From: Guillardia theta CCMP2712
Lineage: Eukaryota > Cryptophyceae > Pyrenomonadales > Geminigeraceae
Length of the DNA: 64,000 nucleotides
NCBI RefSeq assembly: GCF_000315625.1
Contig: NW_005434654.1
Location: forward strand, 618,632 to 682,631
Reading direction: 5' to 3'
The translations under genes were made by a program, and so were the position numbers. The stretch's first letter is position 1; each line of letters begins with the position of its first letter. The notes beneath the pieces were generated by a model that ran no database searches, was not told where the DNA came from, and saw nothing but the letters and a program-made list of their open reading frames with translations. Shown piece by piece: positions 1 through 14,000 of the stretch.

Positions 1-1610
1 CCCTCCTCAAGCCACACCGTGATGCCATGGGCTGTCGCAGGGAAGGGAATGCGATTAAGGAAGGAGATTCAACCTTTCTATCTGGGAGGAGGAACAGCCA
101 AACTGTTGACGAACGCGAGGTGAGGCGAGGAGGCTTCCTCCATGCTCTCATGAGCTTCATCAGCAAGAAACTAGCCAACACGCATGGACCGGATCCGGTT
201 GAAGCAGAAAAATGGTTCGAGCAGTCGGCAACATCTGGGTACGCAAAGGTGATGTGCTCTAAGATTGTATCCACGATGACAAGTGATTGCAGTCTCTGTA
301 CAATCTCTGCAACATCAGACGTAAGGCAGACAAGCAAGTCATTCAGGGAAGCACTTTGCGCTTGTTGATTCTGGCAGCAAAGAACGACTACCCTCGGGCC
401 CAGGTCTCCTCCCCCTCTGCTACTTCCTGACTGATCCAACGCTCTTGTTCCTCGTGCAGTATGCTCTCTCGAGATTGATATGCCGATTTGTTTCGTCGAA
501 TAAGCCGCTATCATCGGTCACATCAAGTCCAGACCTCCATCTGAATCGAAGACTTTTCAACACTAGCGTCATCCTCCTATGCAGGTCGGCTGCCCAGGTA
601 GAAGAACAAGCTGCTGAGACAGGGGGCTCTGAATGTGTGCAGGGATATCCCAAGGCTCTCTACACTCTCGGGCTCCGCTATCAATGGATGCGAGGGGTGA
701 GCAGAAGCGTCTTGAGCAGACGCTCTTGTTGACGTGGAGGGTTGGCCTGCTGCAGAACGACACTGCCAACCTCGTGAGAGCGATGAGATGTTTCAATGCA
801 GCTCATCGTCATGGATATGCCAAGGTCTGACATGTCGCATGAGCCTCCATGACATGACGCGCAGGCCCTCCAGCGCTGGAAAGACTGCAACCAAACCTAC
901 TTCCTCCTGACTGAACCTGAGCGGATGGAGCGCGAGAGGGTCAGCCCGCGCAAGTCTTCAGCGTGTTGACCTTGACGCATGAGTGGTAGAGAGAGCGAAG
1001 GCGTTTGAAGAGGCAGGAAGAGGAAGCGGAGCTGAACATTCGGTGAGCTGGTCCATCAGTCTTGAAGATGCTCACCGTCATGGTCCTGGTAGGAACGAGA
1101 TCGCCAAGATCGTGAAGCCCTTGCACGACGACGTCCAAGACCGAGCTCGCTGGTTGTGTTGGATTTGTGCGAGCTCAGCTTACGATCATGCAGCGTTCAA
1201 ATCCTGCAGGAGACCTGGGAGGTTGTCAAGCAGAGGCACCAACGAGCGGAGAATGATCAGATCTTCAAGAAGTTCACAGAGGAGATACAAGGAGACAGAC
1301 CCCGCAACTTCGACTTGGACGAGGTGCAGAACGCAAACCCGCTGCAAGAGGTCATGCAAGAGTTCGAGGAGCGGGAGGAGCGGGAGGAGCAGCATGCCTT
1401 TATCGTGTCCCCAAACAAAATCTTCGAAGAGGAGATGAAGAAGCTAGGTTCAAAGATACTGGCGGATGTGCAGGACAGGTAGAGCTTGTATGGACTTGTC
1501 TCGTTTGCTGATCTCTTTTCAGGCAGGAAGTGGACAAATCGACGCTGGCAGAGAGGGAAAAAGAGCGAGAGAAGCGTCTCGAGTATCAGGATGTGGATGC
1601 CTTGGACTAG
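1..1610 (+). CDS. Sel1-like repeat protein (5' end outside or near window edge)
   Basis: Multi-exon gene whose 3' end is clear and whose start is not seen. An exon spliced across 117-163 reads into a Sel1-type helix pair (A-E-K-W-F-E-Q-S-A..S-G-Y-A-K, about 165-252). Further Sel1-like pieces follow at about 345-403 (L-A-A-K-N-D-Y-P-R-A-Q), 640-700 (G-Y-P-K-A-L-Y-T-L-G) and 780-828 (A-M-R-C-F-N-A-A-H-R-H-G-Y-A-K), with short GT-AG introns between. The last long exon (about 1156-1481) encodes a glutamate-rich helix. An intron at 1482-1524 joins in phase to a final charged exon ending with TAG at 1608-1610. Sel1 repeats are alpha-solenoid adaptors, often in ER quality control or signalling complexes; the partner here is unknown. 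The middle splice sites are uncertain. It converges on the giant minus-strand gene, 44 bp away. Confidence 0.6.
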
Positions 1611-1618
1611 ATGTACAT

Positions 1619-1640
1619 TCATAACAAATAAACAAACATG
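1619..1640 (+). promoter_or_regulatory. AT-rich 3'-end stretch with AATAAA-like motif
   Basis: The only spacer between the convergent Sel1-like and giant-protein genes is 44 bp. It contains ACAAATAAACAAAC, with an AATAAA motif about 14 bp after the plus-strand stop, so it may serve as the polyadenylation region of the plus-strand gene. The two 3' UTRs must overlap or be extremely short. Confidence 0.35.
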
Positions 1641-1654
1641 CGCTACCATTCGCC

Positions 1655-2018
1655 TCAACACACCTTGGGGAGTATGCAGATGGCCTGTCCTTCCACGAGT
1701 CTGTCCGTGCTCGACAGCGACACGTTGACAGCAAGGTCGGGGTTCCAGAAGACCAAGTCGTCGATGGTGACCATGAACTTGGCGGACAGAGACTGGAGGG
1801 TGTCGCTTGCCAGAGCTTTGTAGACTTGCCCGAGCAGGAGCTCTGTTCCGACTCCGGGGAGTGCCGGGTGAACCAGCTGCTCGTTGCCGCTCCAGAGGTT
1901 CAGCCATGTCGTCCGCCACACGTGGGAGATGTCGTAGAGAGACTCGCCCTCCTGCACATCAAAGGTCAACACACCAGCAGCAGGTGCTCATGAGCCTTAC
2001 CTGGATGCAGTACTTGCA
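1655..2018 (-). other. Tandem LysM modules at the C-terminus of the giant protein
   Basis: The end of exon 3 reads C-K-Y-C-I-Q and splices in phase 0 over a 49-nt intron (1952-2000) to E-G-E-S-L-Y-D-I-S, followed by T-T-W-L-x-L-W-S-G-N. This is the classic LysM pattern (x-V-Q-x-G-D-S-L-x-x-I-A ... L..W/N). A second copy follows: L-A-S-D-T-L-Q-S-L-S, then D-D-L-V-F-W-N-P-D and V-E-G-Q-A-I-C-I-L-P. Placement at the extreme C-terminus suggests a glycan anchor. The match is by motif only. Confidence 0.75.
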
Positions 2019-5000
2019 GCGGCTGACAGATATGCGCAGGCAGAAGTCGCTTCCTCCCAGCAGCCCGTACCCTCCAGTCGTTGAGATGCCCGAGGAATCT
2101 GTAAGGATGAAGCAGAAGTCGTACTTGAGCGAATCCTGCCCCCTCGCTGGCTTCCACAGCAAGTTTCTCTCCACCGGGTTCGCCCACACCATGTCGGACC
2201 CTAGGAACTCAGCGCCGGGCGGCAGCCCCTGCAAGGTCAGCGAAGTTCCCGCGGCGGAGGTGATGATAGTGAGTTGATGCTTCATCCTCAGCTCGTAGCC
2301 GAGGATCGACGCTTCTGCGGGTGAGATCCCCGCGCTCGTTCCGTCTGCGCCCGCTATGGTCACGGCAAGGCTGCATCCTGCCGTTGCCAGGAACTCTCCC
2401 TTCACATGCGCAGGAAGCGCGCTGGCGAGCGGCAGGGCACCGGCGAGTGGCAGGAAGGAAGGGCTCGGGCTCGCAATGCGGAGGAGGATACAGAGCCTGG
2501 AGGAGGTCAGACCCTGCGAGTCTCGAGCGAGGAAGCAGCTGGTGATCATCTTGCCAGAGTCGCTGACCTTGGGAAGGAAGGAATAGCGGAACAGCACGGG
2601 GTTTGCCCCATGGAGGAGGAGGAGGCTGCCGAGGCAGCCCTCGCTGTTATCCATCACTACCTCTAGAGTCTGGTTGATATCCATGTCCTGCGCTGTCAAG
2701 TTCCTGCTGAAGACGACTCCGATGAAGGCGTCGTAGGTGACGGCAGCATCGAAGGAGGGGATCAGAACAGGCAGGTAGCCCATGTACTGATCGACAGTTG
2801 CTGGCTCGCTGACAAATTGCTCTCCTCCCTCCAGGAGATTCTTCTTCGTCGTGACGGTCACGGAGACCTCGTAAGTCTCTCCGCGTTGCAGCGAGGAAAT
2901 CGTCACGTTGAGCACCTCCCGCCCCACTGTCGTATCGAACAAGACGGTCGCGTCTGCTCGCTTGCACTTGACGTTGTACCCGAGGATCGGCACTCCATCT
3001 CTCGTTCCATCCCCGACATCAATAGGAGGCAGCCAGCTCACGAAGAACAGGTCGTTGCTGACGATGACGACAGCGAGAGAGAAGGGAGGAGCCGGGCGAG
3101 ACACGAGCCTGTAGGAGATCTGAGCGACCGGCATGTCCAGCTTGGAAGGAACATTCTGAGTGAGCAGCTGGATGAAGAGGAAGGCCCCGCGGACCAAGGT
3201 GCTGTTCGGGAAGCTGTACTCACCCGTGCTGGTGAAGGGAGATGTCACGGGAGGAGCGACGATGCTGAGGTAGTTGACAACCACCCTAGAGTTCTCGTCA
3301 GGAGCTGCTGTCCAGCTGAGCTTCATGGTCGGCGGGTTGTTGCAAGGAGCGACACACTCGACTTTGAAGGAGAGAGAGTTTGCGGTGGCCGTGGGGTAGA
3401 TAGTCTGCGTGACTGGACCTGACGGAGAGAACATGTTGCCCGGAGCGGCGAATTGCGATCGCACCTCGAAGGTGTATCCTCGGCCCGAAGTCAAGTTGGT
3501 GATCAAGTAGCTGAGTTTCGTGCCCGGCAAAGAGGACCCAAGTCGATCCTGCGAGACGTAGGAGGACAGAGAGGTGACAAAGGTCAGGGCCGCCATGTCG
3601 ACGTTGTACATTTCACCACAAGTGCGGTTGTCGACGCAGCGCTGGATGACTCGGTAGGAAGGAGGTTGGAGGCCAAGGGAGGGCGAGTACCAGGAGATGA
3701 AAGCAGAACTTTCGTCCACATGCTCGACTGTGAGGTTGGCAGCACTTGCGATAGGAGCTGAGAAAAGCGACAAGGAGTCAGACGAGCAGGCCGGTTGAGT
3801 CGCATACACAGAGCGCGAGCACACACTGATGTTGTAGAGAACCTTTGGGTCTAACGCCGTCAGTGTTGCTGTCGTTGACTGCGATGAGATGGTCATCGAA
3901 GAGATGAAGACTTCTGTGCCGTTGGGGTAGGCGAACGGAGAGTACTCGATGAGGTAGGTCGACGGGGCTGGTCCTGTCGGGGGATTCTGCCATTTCACGA
4001 CAATCTGATAGGCCATCGTTTGCACTACGAGGAAGTCTGCTGGACCTCCGACGTCGATGACAAACGGCTTCGACAGTGCGATGAAGGGATACGAGGAGAC
4101 GGAAGCAACGAGCCTGCTGGAGGAGCAGGGATAGTTGATGCTTGACGTCCACGTGTAGGCTATGGACGAGGATTGCTGCACATCTCCGACTATCACACTT
4201 TGTTGGCAGCTGCTCTGCAACCAGTAGGAAATTTTGGCAGACGGCAAGATCACTCGATTTCCTCCAGCATCCACCAACTTCACGCTCGGGAAGGTCGACA
4301 GCGCTGTTCCTGCTGGTCGCTTGCTGGGGATTCCATCAAAGATCAAAGCAGCTGGCTGTCCAGTGGAGACTGCAAAGGTGGAAGAGGAGACTGAAATGTT
4401 TATAGCAACTCCGTCCTGGTACACGCGAAAGGTGAGGGTGTAGCTACTCGCTTCCTTCATGGTCCTCAGGTCAGTGAATACGACTCTGCCAAGAGTCGCG
4501 ACCAGTGTCGTTGATCCCAACATCTCCACCTGCTGGCTGCCTGTCACGAGAACAGCAGTGACGGTGAACTTGTTCGATCCTAGAACAGCATTTCCTCCTG
4601 CATCAACCAGCTGTACCGATGGTTGTGCACTGAAAACCACACCAGCTTGCTGCGACACGGCAGGTTGATCTTGCAGCACAAGTGCTGCAGGAGGACCCTC
4701 TGTGACTGTGACGCTCCCAGTTGACGAGCAGCACGAGGTTGAGCAGTCCAACGGGAACCTGACAGACGAGCAGGCGACGCTGACAGGGAGAAGGCGGAAG
4801 AGGATAGGGATCTTCGCCCCTGTCCTTGCGATCACCAAATCTGTGAAGTCCGCCACTCCGTTGAGGGTTGAGATAACCTTGTTTCCTCTGAGCGAGCAGT
4901 TGGTTGGCGTTGTATCGCATTGACAGCAGAAGCCTATCTCCATCTGCACCGACGCCTCGTTCACCCAGTTCCCGCCAGCATCTGTGACTGCAGCCAGCGG

Positions 5001-8000
5001 CTGTACGACGAGAGGAACGCCCGCGGAATTGTTGAGCGGGGCCTGAAGGAGGCGAACCTTGCTGGAAGGACCGACGGCAACATTGAAGGGCTTTGAGAGG
5101 ATCGATGTGTTGAACAAGGAGCCGGAGAAAGAGATCTGGTATCCCATGCCAGCCCTGTCGATTGCCATGTTCGTGAAGGCACAGGTTCCGTTCGCACTGA
5201 CGCTGCAGTCGCGATTCCCCAAGAGTTGAGACTGACCTGCTCCTATCAGATCTGCTCGTACAGTCGCTGCCTGCTGCACTCCGACGGCGTTCCCTCCAAA
5301 ATCGACAGCCTGCAGGACTGGCTGGGGGACAAAGGCTGACCCGCCGAGATTGATGGAGCCGGTTTGATCGGGGCCTCGGACCAGCTGAAAGCCGACAGCT
5401 CGTCCGAGCGAGACGTTAAGAAGGAGCGATCTCGACCAGAAGCACGGCTCAAACAGGCCCTGCAAGCAAACAACGACCTTGAGCGGGTACGCACCGACGT
5501 TCTTCTTGATGCTGAGACTCAACGACGATTGTCCGCAAGAATGATTTTTGGGAATTCCTGAGAAGTCAAAATTCTGCACGTCAACAACGCTGGTTGACGC
5601 CATTGGGTCAAAGTAGACCATCTGAGCGAAAGTGACTTGACCGCAGAAAACTTTTGCTGCCGCATCTGTGATGGAAGTGACAACCTCCACGGGATCGCCA
5701 GCCGGAAACCCTGATCGCGAAAGACCCAGATCGACCTGTGAGACATAGTCGGACACGTAGATCTGATTTGACTCGACGTCGAACAGTTTGCTGCACGTCT
5801 GACAAGACTGAGCTGACGCAATGAAAGTGACAGGAGAAGTCGTCGAGGAAGCCCTTGCTGCCTGCAGGTTGACGCTCTTCAGATCTTGCGATGGAAGGAA
5901 GAACAGGGACGTGGTGTCCCCGGTGAACTTGAAGTTTGTGTTGGAGGAGCTCAAGAATAGTTTCACGACCCCTCGGAAGATGTTGACCTGGTTCCCCAGA
6001 CTGTCTTTCAACTGCAACCTTGGAGGCGCGTCCAAGTAGAAGTTCTTCTTGTTGGAGAGGTCTTGAGATGCGTACTTTGCTATGGCTGTGACGGGCGAGG
6101 CAGAGAAAGAAATGCTGGCGGGCACGGATGAAGCATACGCCTCGACGGTGACAGCAGCCGGTGATGCGATGGCGCCTGAGCTTGCGGGAAGGAAGCGGAT
6201 GTGATAGACGCCGGGAGACGAGAAGGACATTCCTACGAAAGACAGCGAACCTTTTTCCATAGGCTGAGCACTGAACGTGAATGGCTTTGAGTTTGCAAGG
6301 ATGTCAACTACGTCAGCATGTATCAAAATGCTGTCGTTCACAGGATTCCCATAGGCATCCGTCAGGTAGAGTTGTGAGCTAAATTCATCATGTTGTACAA
6401 CTCGGGATGGAGGAGGAGTTTGAAAATGTAAGCAGCAGGGCACTTGGGGAAGGACGGTCAAGTTCAAAGTTGGGCTCTGATACAAGATTCCAGAACAAGA
6501 CAGAGTGAAGCGAATGTCATACGTCCCGATGAGAAGAACTCGCAAAGAATTGCACGGAAACTGCCCATCAAGAGAGCTGCATCCCCCTAGGGAATGACTC
6601 TGGGCATCAACCAAAAGTCCACCTCTCCTCACGGTGTAGAACATGGACGAGCACACGGGAGATTGACTCCTTCCCATCGTGTCAATGAACTTCAGGATAG
6701 AGCTGATGTTCAAAGATTCGTTTGCCGCAACTTTCTGTCCGCTCGATTGCAGAACAAGAGACATCGCGTTCTCCTCAGGTAGACCGCAAGGAGCATAACT
6801 TGTAGTGCTTGCAGTGCAGGCAGCAGATGAGAAGGATGAGATGACGGCAAAGGCTCGAGAAGTAGCTGACGTCAACCCCGGACTGCTCAAACGAAGGCGG
6901 AAGAAGGCCCCCGCTACCTTGAAGATGACGTCATCAAAGAAAGCTCTGCCATCATGAACGTTTTGCTGCAAGACACCATCAAGAACGCTGCTGGCACTCT
7001 GAAAGGGAGACAAAGCGAGAGCAGCCGTGACAGTGAAGGATACGTTACTTGGCACAAAGTTCCCACCCTTGTCGTGAGTTGTTACCAGGAATGAAGCAGG
7101 TCGGTTGGCAACGAGGAAGAGGGGCTGCTGAGAGACCTTCAGGTTGTCTGGAGCCCCGATGGAGACGTTGAAGAAGCTGCTGGAGGCTGAAGGAAGTCCA
7201 GCAGAGGCGAAGAGAAGTTTGTACGATGTTGCAGCCTTGTCCACTAGAAGATCTGTAAAGACGATTCGGCCCGCTGCTGCCTTGACACGGTTTCCTGTCA
7301 GCGACGAGAGTGCTGGGCTGAACTCAAGGCCGGACGACGAGGAGTATTGAGCCGCATCAACATCCAAGGAAACAGAAACTGTGTATGCCGTGGAAACCTC
7401 ATTCCCTGCCGCGTCCATGACCTGGAAGAAGGGTGAAGGTGTCACAAAGGAAAAAAGCAAGCTGTTTGAAACTTACCCTGAGGATGGGCTGCCAGGAGAA
7501 GGCAACTCCGGCTTGATTGTCGGATATTGCTGGACTTTGATCAATGACGAGCTGGTGTCCTTGCCCAGGTATGACCGTCAAAAGAAAAAACTTGCTGTAG
7601 CTCAACTGATCTTGGACAAGTAGCGAAAATGTGAGGTTGAAATTTCCAACTTGCATGACAGACAAGTTGTTGAACAAAAAAACAGCTGAAGCATTGATTT
7701 CTTTCACCCCATAGAGATTCGTGGGAGTGTTGCCCAGGGCCACGCGCATAGAGGTGTTCTTGGAGTAAGACACCTTTCGATCTGAATCAAGAGCGAGAAA
7801 TTCTAGTGAGTAGTTAGTGCCAGCCGTCCAGGTCAAATTCAAATCTGAGAAGAGAGGCATAAATTCTACAGTTCGACTACTGACAGCGAAGGCAGCCGAA
7901 GTCGCCGTGATCATCCTGGAATCCACGGCCATAGAGAAGACAAGAAAGAAATCAGACCCTGAGGTATTCACCGACAGATCATGGAAGGTCAGGAGAGAAC

Positions 8001-11000
8001 TCTGACAAGTAGCTTGCAAGCTGCGAGTACCATCCAATCTGTAATACCCGGTCGACAACGAGGAAAGGTTCACATTCAGAAACGAATGACTGTAATCATA
8101 TGCAGGGTTGCATTCAACATCGTTTCCGTGAGCGTCCAAAAGAGAAACTTGAGGGAACGGTTCGATGACGACACTCACTGTCGAGTTTGCCGGTTGATTC
8201 ACAATCACAAGCTGCCCTATCTTACCAGCAAAGACTTGAAGAGGACCAACTGTTCTCTCAACATATTTGCCGTTCCAGGACAGAGTGAAGGTCATGTTCC
8301 AACTTCCACGCTTCTGGAGAACAACATCATTCACAATCAAACTCTCACTCGAAATTAGCAGACTTCTAAACGATACACACGCTGTGCAATTCTGCACTTG
8401 CAGTCCGAGCTTGATATCTTTGCCCGTTAACGATACCACTGAGCCCGAAGTATCTTTCCCTTGAACAGAAAAGTTCTTGGTGTCTCCTGCGCTCAAACTA
8501 GATTCGATCCCGTGAACCTCTAACACATCTGGAAACTCACTTGCGAAAGAAAAATTAGGGAGGAGGACAGGAGGGATAACCAAGTAGCGGGACGAGACGT
8601 TATATTGAAATATGAGGGACAAATTTGACCCCTGCCCTGTCGTCCCAACATCCGTGAAGGAAGCCAACCCTTGAATGACTGGGACTGAAAGAGTTCCATG
8701 GAGCTCAAGCGTGTCGTTACCGTTCGCCTTGCCAAGGGAGAGCGTAACCCTCCCGACATTCCAGAGGACAGGAGACAGACTCGAGTCGAGCAACTGAACT
8801 TGCGGTTGGGAGGGCAGCAGGGCGAGCGATGAATTGAAGGCGGAGACATGCAGGGGAAGGTCGGAGACTTGCAAGAGTGACGGCAAGCCTGTCATCTTGA
8901 TCATCCTCGACGTGACCGCAAAAGCTTGTCCGAAGATGCTCGGCTCTGCTACCCGAGCGCTGATAGTGAGATCTCCAGGCTGCCCTGCAGGAACTTTGCA
9001 ACCTGAGAAAGTTACATGCCCATCGTTCTGCGCTGCATATGCGTAGCAACCAGTCGAATCACAGTCACTGCAGGAGAGCGAGTAGGGGGAGGAAGTGATC
9101 TTGATCCAAGGAGTCCCGCGCACAGGATTGCCTCCGAGGTCGAGAAGGAGCAATTGAAGTGAAGGGCTGAACTCCTCGTTGAAGATGGCAGAGATCGGCT
9201 GTTGCGTGAAGACTATCTGGGCGATCGGCCCAACGCTGACTTGGAAAGGAAGGCTGTCAACATGAAATGTACCGTTAAACCAGAAACGAAGACTGAAGTT
9301 CCCAACTTGATTCACGCGCAAATTCGTGAAGAGCGCAATCCCGTCTTGAATGTTGATATTTGTAGTGCCAAGAAGAGCTTCGGTCGTATTGGCAGCAGAG
9401 ATGTCGTTGTGCGACAGAAGGACTGCCATGAGCATCTGGGAAGCATTCAATCTCACGGAGTTGTTTCCTGCATCCTTGACATACAACTTAGGCTGATGAG
9501 GAAATGGAAGACCAGAGAGAATCATGGTAGACGCAGGTTCATGATAGACATCCATCTGTAACTTCGCAGCACTTCCTGGATACACATAGATCTGCTTGAA
9601 GAGGGAGAAAGTGAGAGCAGTGGTGGAGACCAAGAAAGTGACGTTGCAATAGCCCGTCTGAGATATCAGTGTCAAGTCAGACAAGGTAGCAACCCCTTGA
9701 TCCGTTTTCGAGTTGATATCATGCATTAGATGACAGCCAAGAGCGTTGTCTTGAACGAAAGCGCTGACATTCGCCTCATGCATGCTGCTCCTGACGATGA
9801 AGCCGCACTTGTCAACGACAGCGATCTTCACATGAGGAACCGAGATCAAGCCGCATCCGATGTAGGGAGGCGGACTGACAAGAAAATCAGAGGCTGAGGG
9901 AGGAAAAGAGACGATGAAAGGCAGGGAGTTGGTACTGAATTCTCCAGAATCTGCGGCGAACTGTAAGATGTGAGACTGCAACACGTTGCTGCAGATGTCG
10001 TCGGTCAACGTTATGACGATCTGTGAGAACTTGGCAAGACCTTGTGAGGTAGTGGCGTTGAGGACGCCTGAGATTGATCCCGAGCCGGACGAGACGCTAA
10101 CTCTTACTATGAACTGTGAGTTGGTCACGAGATAATTCCCGCCAGAGTCCAGCAGCATAAGAGCTATGTCTCCCAGCACGTCTCCACTGACTGAGTCTTG
10201 TGGATGGTTGACCAGTCTCAGCTCAGATGCACTGCCGACTTTGAGTTGGAAGTAGTCAGTGTAGATGGTCGAGATGACAAAAGTGTTCGACGGAAAGGTG
10301 GTTGTGATCGCCAGACGGAACAAACTTGGAGCTTGATTGATCCGCAAGTTGTCTGAGGTGAACAACCCTTGCGAGTAGCTCAAGCTGCAGCTCAGGAAGC
10401 AACTCTGACCCTGGAGGATGAGATTCTCGTTCGAAACGAAATCCTCATCAACTTGAACTTTCACTGTTGGATTGCTGGTGAAGGATGTTATTGGATTCCC
10501 CCCCTTGTCACAAACTTGCGTTGAGACTGTGAATGGCAAACCTGCATAGAAATCGCTACCTGAGGGCGCGAAGCTTGTGATCTTGAGCTGGTAAGGATCT
10601 CCAGTGTTGACCTGGACAGTGATATTCGTCGAAAGCGCAAGACTAGCACCAGTTGGCATCGAGTCAACTGAAAATGAGAACGAGACAACGTACGGCGATA
10701 TGCATTGTTTGTCAATGGCGAGGTCCGTGAAGTTTGCTATTCCATTGTAGAACAACACAGAAGCATTCCCCAGCAGTTTAGCACTTTGACAGTCTGTTGG
10801 TCGACTGACGATCTCCACAAAGGCCGATCCTCCATTGAACGGGGTGAGAATGTAATTTTCCACATTGAGAAGTGCAAAACTAGGTTGTAAGGGCCATGCC
10901 TTTCCACCATAACAATCAACATGGTTCAGATTGCTGCTGATGCTGTTCACTTCGGATTTCAGTACGAGAAATGTGTCACTTTCAACCGATATCTGAGATC

Positions 11001-14000
11001 TGTCACTTTTCGTCGCTTCAAACTTGAGCTTTTGGCTAACGCTGCCAGTGCAGCTCGTACAGTCAAACCTGACAGAACTCCAGCGGGAAACTCCATCAAC
11101 TCCACTCGTTGAGCATCCTGCAGTGAGGGACTCGCAGAGCTTGTCGTTCCAGTAGAACTTCGCGATTGAATTCATGATGTCAACATTATACATTGATACC
11201 TAAAAAGTCAGAATCAGCGGTCTCAAAAATCTCGTTTGCGAGGCAATCATAGGAATTGGAGGAGAAAACACAACTTACCAGGGAGTTGTCATTGGCGACA
11301 ATGTTTCCTCCAATGTCTCGAATAGCCACTATTGGTACTTGCTTGCAAGCAAAGTTGAGCATGCAACCGGAAGGCTGCTGCAAGATGATCAGTTCATTCA
11401 TGACTCCTATCAACACGTCGAAGGTGTTTGTGTACAGCGGATTGATGGAAGGAAGAGACACGACACCTGCATCTGTGCGCACCAGTGAAAGCTTCAAGTA
11501 AAGGTCAAACCCAGTGCCTTGAATCACAAAACCGTTGCAGTCGAATTTCTCTCCAACAAATGTGCTTGTCACGATCGAGAGCGATGAAGTAGTGGATGTC
11601 TTCAATTTGATTTGGCTCAAATTCATCTCCAACGCCAACAGCGTTACTTGTACTCCGTAGTCACCCATGGTGGATATTAGGTTCCCCCCGGCATCGAACA
11701 TCTGGACCGCAGGGTACACTGACGGGTTGACGCCGGAGATGAGCTGTGTGAGATCGAAGAGTCTGGTGGTGTCAAATCGAATCTCCGACGGCTGCCCCAC
11801 TGTGATCTGCAGATTTGTCACTACCGTAAACTTGGAGCTCATCAGACAGTTGATTGAGGACAGGGGGTATGTGCTCTCGTACAGGTAGAAGCTCAGTTGC
11901 TGGGTACCCACTCTAGTGAGGCTCAGGTCTGTGAACTGAGCTGTTCCTAGTTGAAAGATCGCAGTGGTGTTCCCCTTGAGCAAGGTTTGATCCGTGAGGT
12001 TTGCACAGACGTACCCGACGAAGGCAAAGCATCTCTGTCCGCCTGCATCGGAAACCCCGATGAGGGGCTGGACTGCAAGAGGAAGACTGGCAACGGCTGT
12101 CGTAGACTGAGAGACAGAGCTCGCCTGGGCAGGCAACCCTGAGACAGCAAATGAGGTCGACACGACGCTGCGTCTGCATCCTGACTCTGTCGAAAACTTT
12201 ATGACGGCAGACGAGTCCGAGTCGTTGAATCGCAAAGACCGGAAGATAGCCTGTCCATCCGCGAGGGGAACAGCAGAGGTGTCTTGCAAGAGAGACCTAG
12301 AGTTCTGACCGCTGTATTTGGAGGGCACAACATCGATTGTTAGGTCAAAGATCTGATTGTTCGCACGGTCCTGAGCGATGACAATGACAGGCTGATGGAA
12401 AGTTTGCATGACGAAACAGTTGCTGGGCTGCTGAAGCACTGCAAGGTGGTCGAAACCTCCGGGAACAATTGTCAGTGAGAAGATCGTGACATTGCTTGCC
12501 TCATGCCAAGAAAGATACAAAGAGAAGTTGAGAAGATACACTCCAGCTCGTGGAAGGTCTAAGGTAAAGGAAGCTGCCCCAGATAGCAACTGCTGCGAGA
12601 AGGTTTGAGAGAGCACTTCACTGCCACGAGATATGCTCAAGTTGACCCAGGCGGAGGAAAAGTTGGTTGTATGATTGAACTGATCTCGAGCATACACAAC
12701 AAAAGGATCCAATGGCATGTCGTCGCTTGTCCAGAGGGAGTGATGGGGAGCAAGGAGCAGTGATTTAGGTGAATCATGGACGACATCGAAGACGATAGAG
12801 CAGACAGAATTCGAAAGCTTGAACCGGTCAATTACGAGAGTTTTGTCTATTGCCTCGAAACAAACTTTCAGTCGACAACCATAGAAGGTATTGAACGAAT
12901 TGCTCTTGAAGTCGACCACACCTGACCCATTGGATGCTTGAGCGACCTCCAGTGAAGCAAGTGGATCATGGAGGAAGACGCAAGTTGGATCGCTGGCTCC
13001 CATCGCTACAGTCTTCATGAGCATTTCAACTCCAGGAAGAGGCAGAGCGTTTGCATCTGAGAGTTGTAAGGTAAAATCTATCAGTGCCGTGAGTGCAACT
13101 CTCGGTTGCAGAGTAGTCTGCAAATCCATTTTCACCACAGGTCCAAACACTGCAAACCCGTCACTCAGAATTGAATCCAGCCCAAGCGCATCCAACGAGA
13201 ATTGTAAGGAATAGAACAAAGCAGGACGATCAAAGGATATCTTATCGAAGATAGCTTTCCCCTGGTTCAATTGCACCAGGCATGGACATTGAACTCCATT
13301 TAGACGAAGAATACTCGTGTTTGTTGAAGAAGCAGCAATTTGCATTTTCACAGGAAGAAAGGAAAATCCTCCTTGCAGGTTGTTGAATTGAAATCCTCCT
13401 GCATCCTGAAGCTCGACCACAGGTCCTTGAGGACAGGGCATCGCAGATCGACAAAGAGAAGGGGTTCGAGTAATCACAAGTCTTGGGCTGCTTTGGCGGA
13501 AAGACAAGAGGCTTGAGACAAGAGAGGTTAGTATCGATCCCGTCAAATTCATGTAGAAGTGAAGGAATGCAGATACGCCTCCTTCTATATGACTCGTTTT
13601 GAGGAAAAGGTTGTCAAATCTACACATGCCAGCTGAGCAATTTTTGGAAAAGGATTGGTCCGGATGACAAGCGGTAAGGTTGGGACCTGCAGCTTGATTC
13701 ACAATTTGAAAGCATGAAGATACGGTGTAGGTCCCATAGACACGATTTGAAAACTTGTCTAGTGCTTCGATGACAGGAAAGGGGAGAAGTGGAACTCCGA
13801 GAAACTGACTACCAGCTGGCACTTGCACGAAGTGAAGGGATGCGACAGGACCGGCTGTGATGGAGAAGGAAGGGCTGGACACTGAGGAGGAACCAATTGC
13901 AAAGGAGAGAACGAGACTTTCATGAGCTTGAAAGATAGTGATGTTGGCCAACGAGCAGAGGCCGATCTCACAAGTTGTCGCGCCGCCGTCGAAGGCTGTT

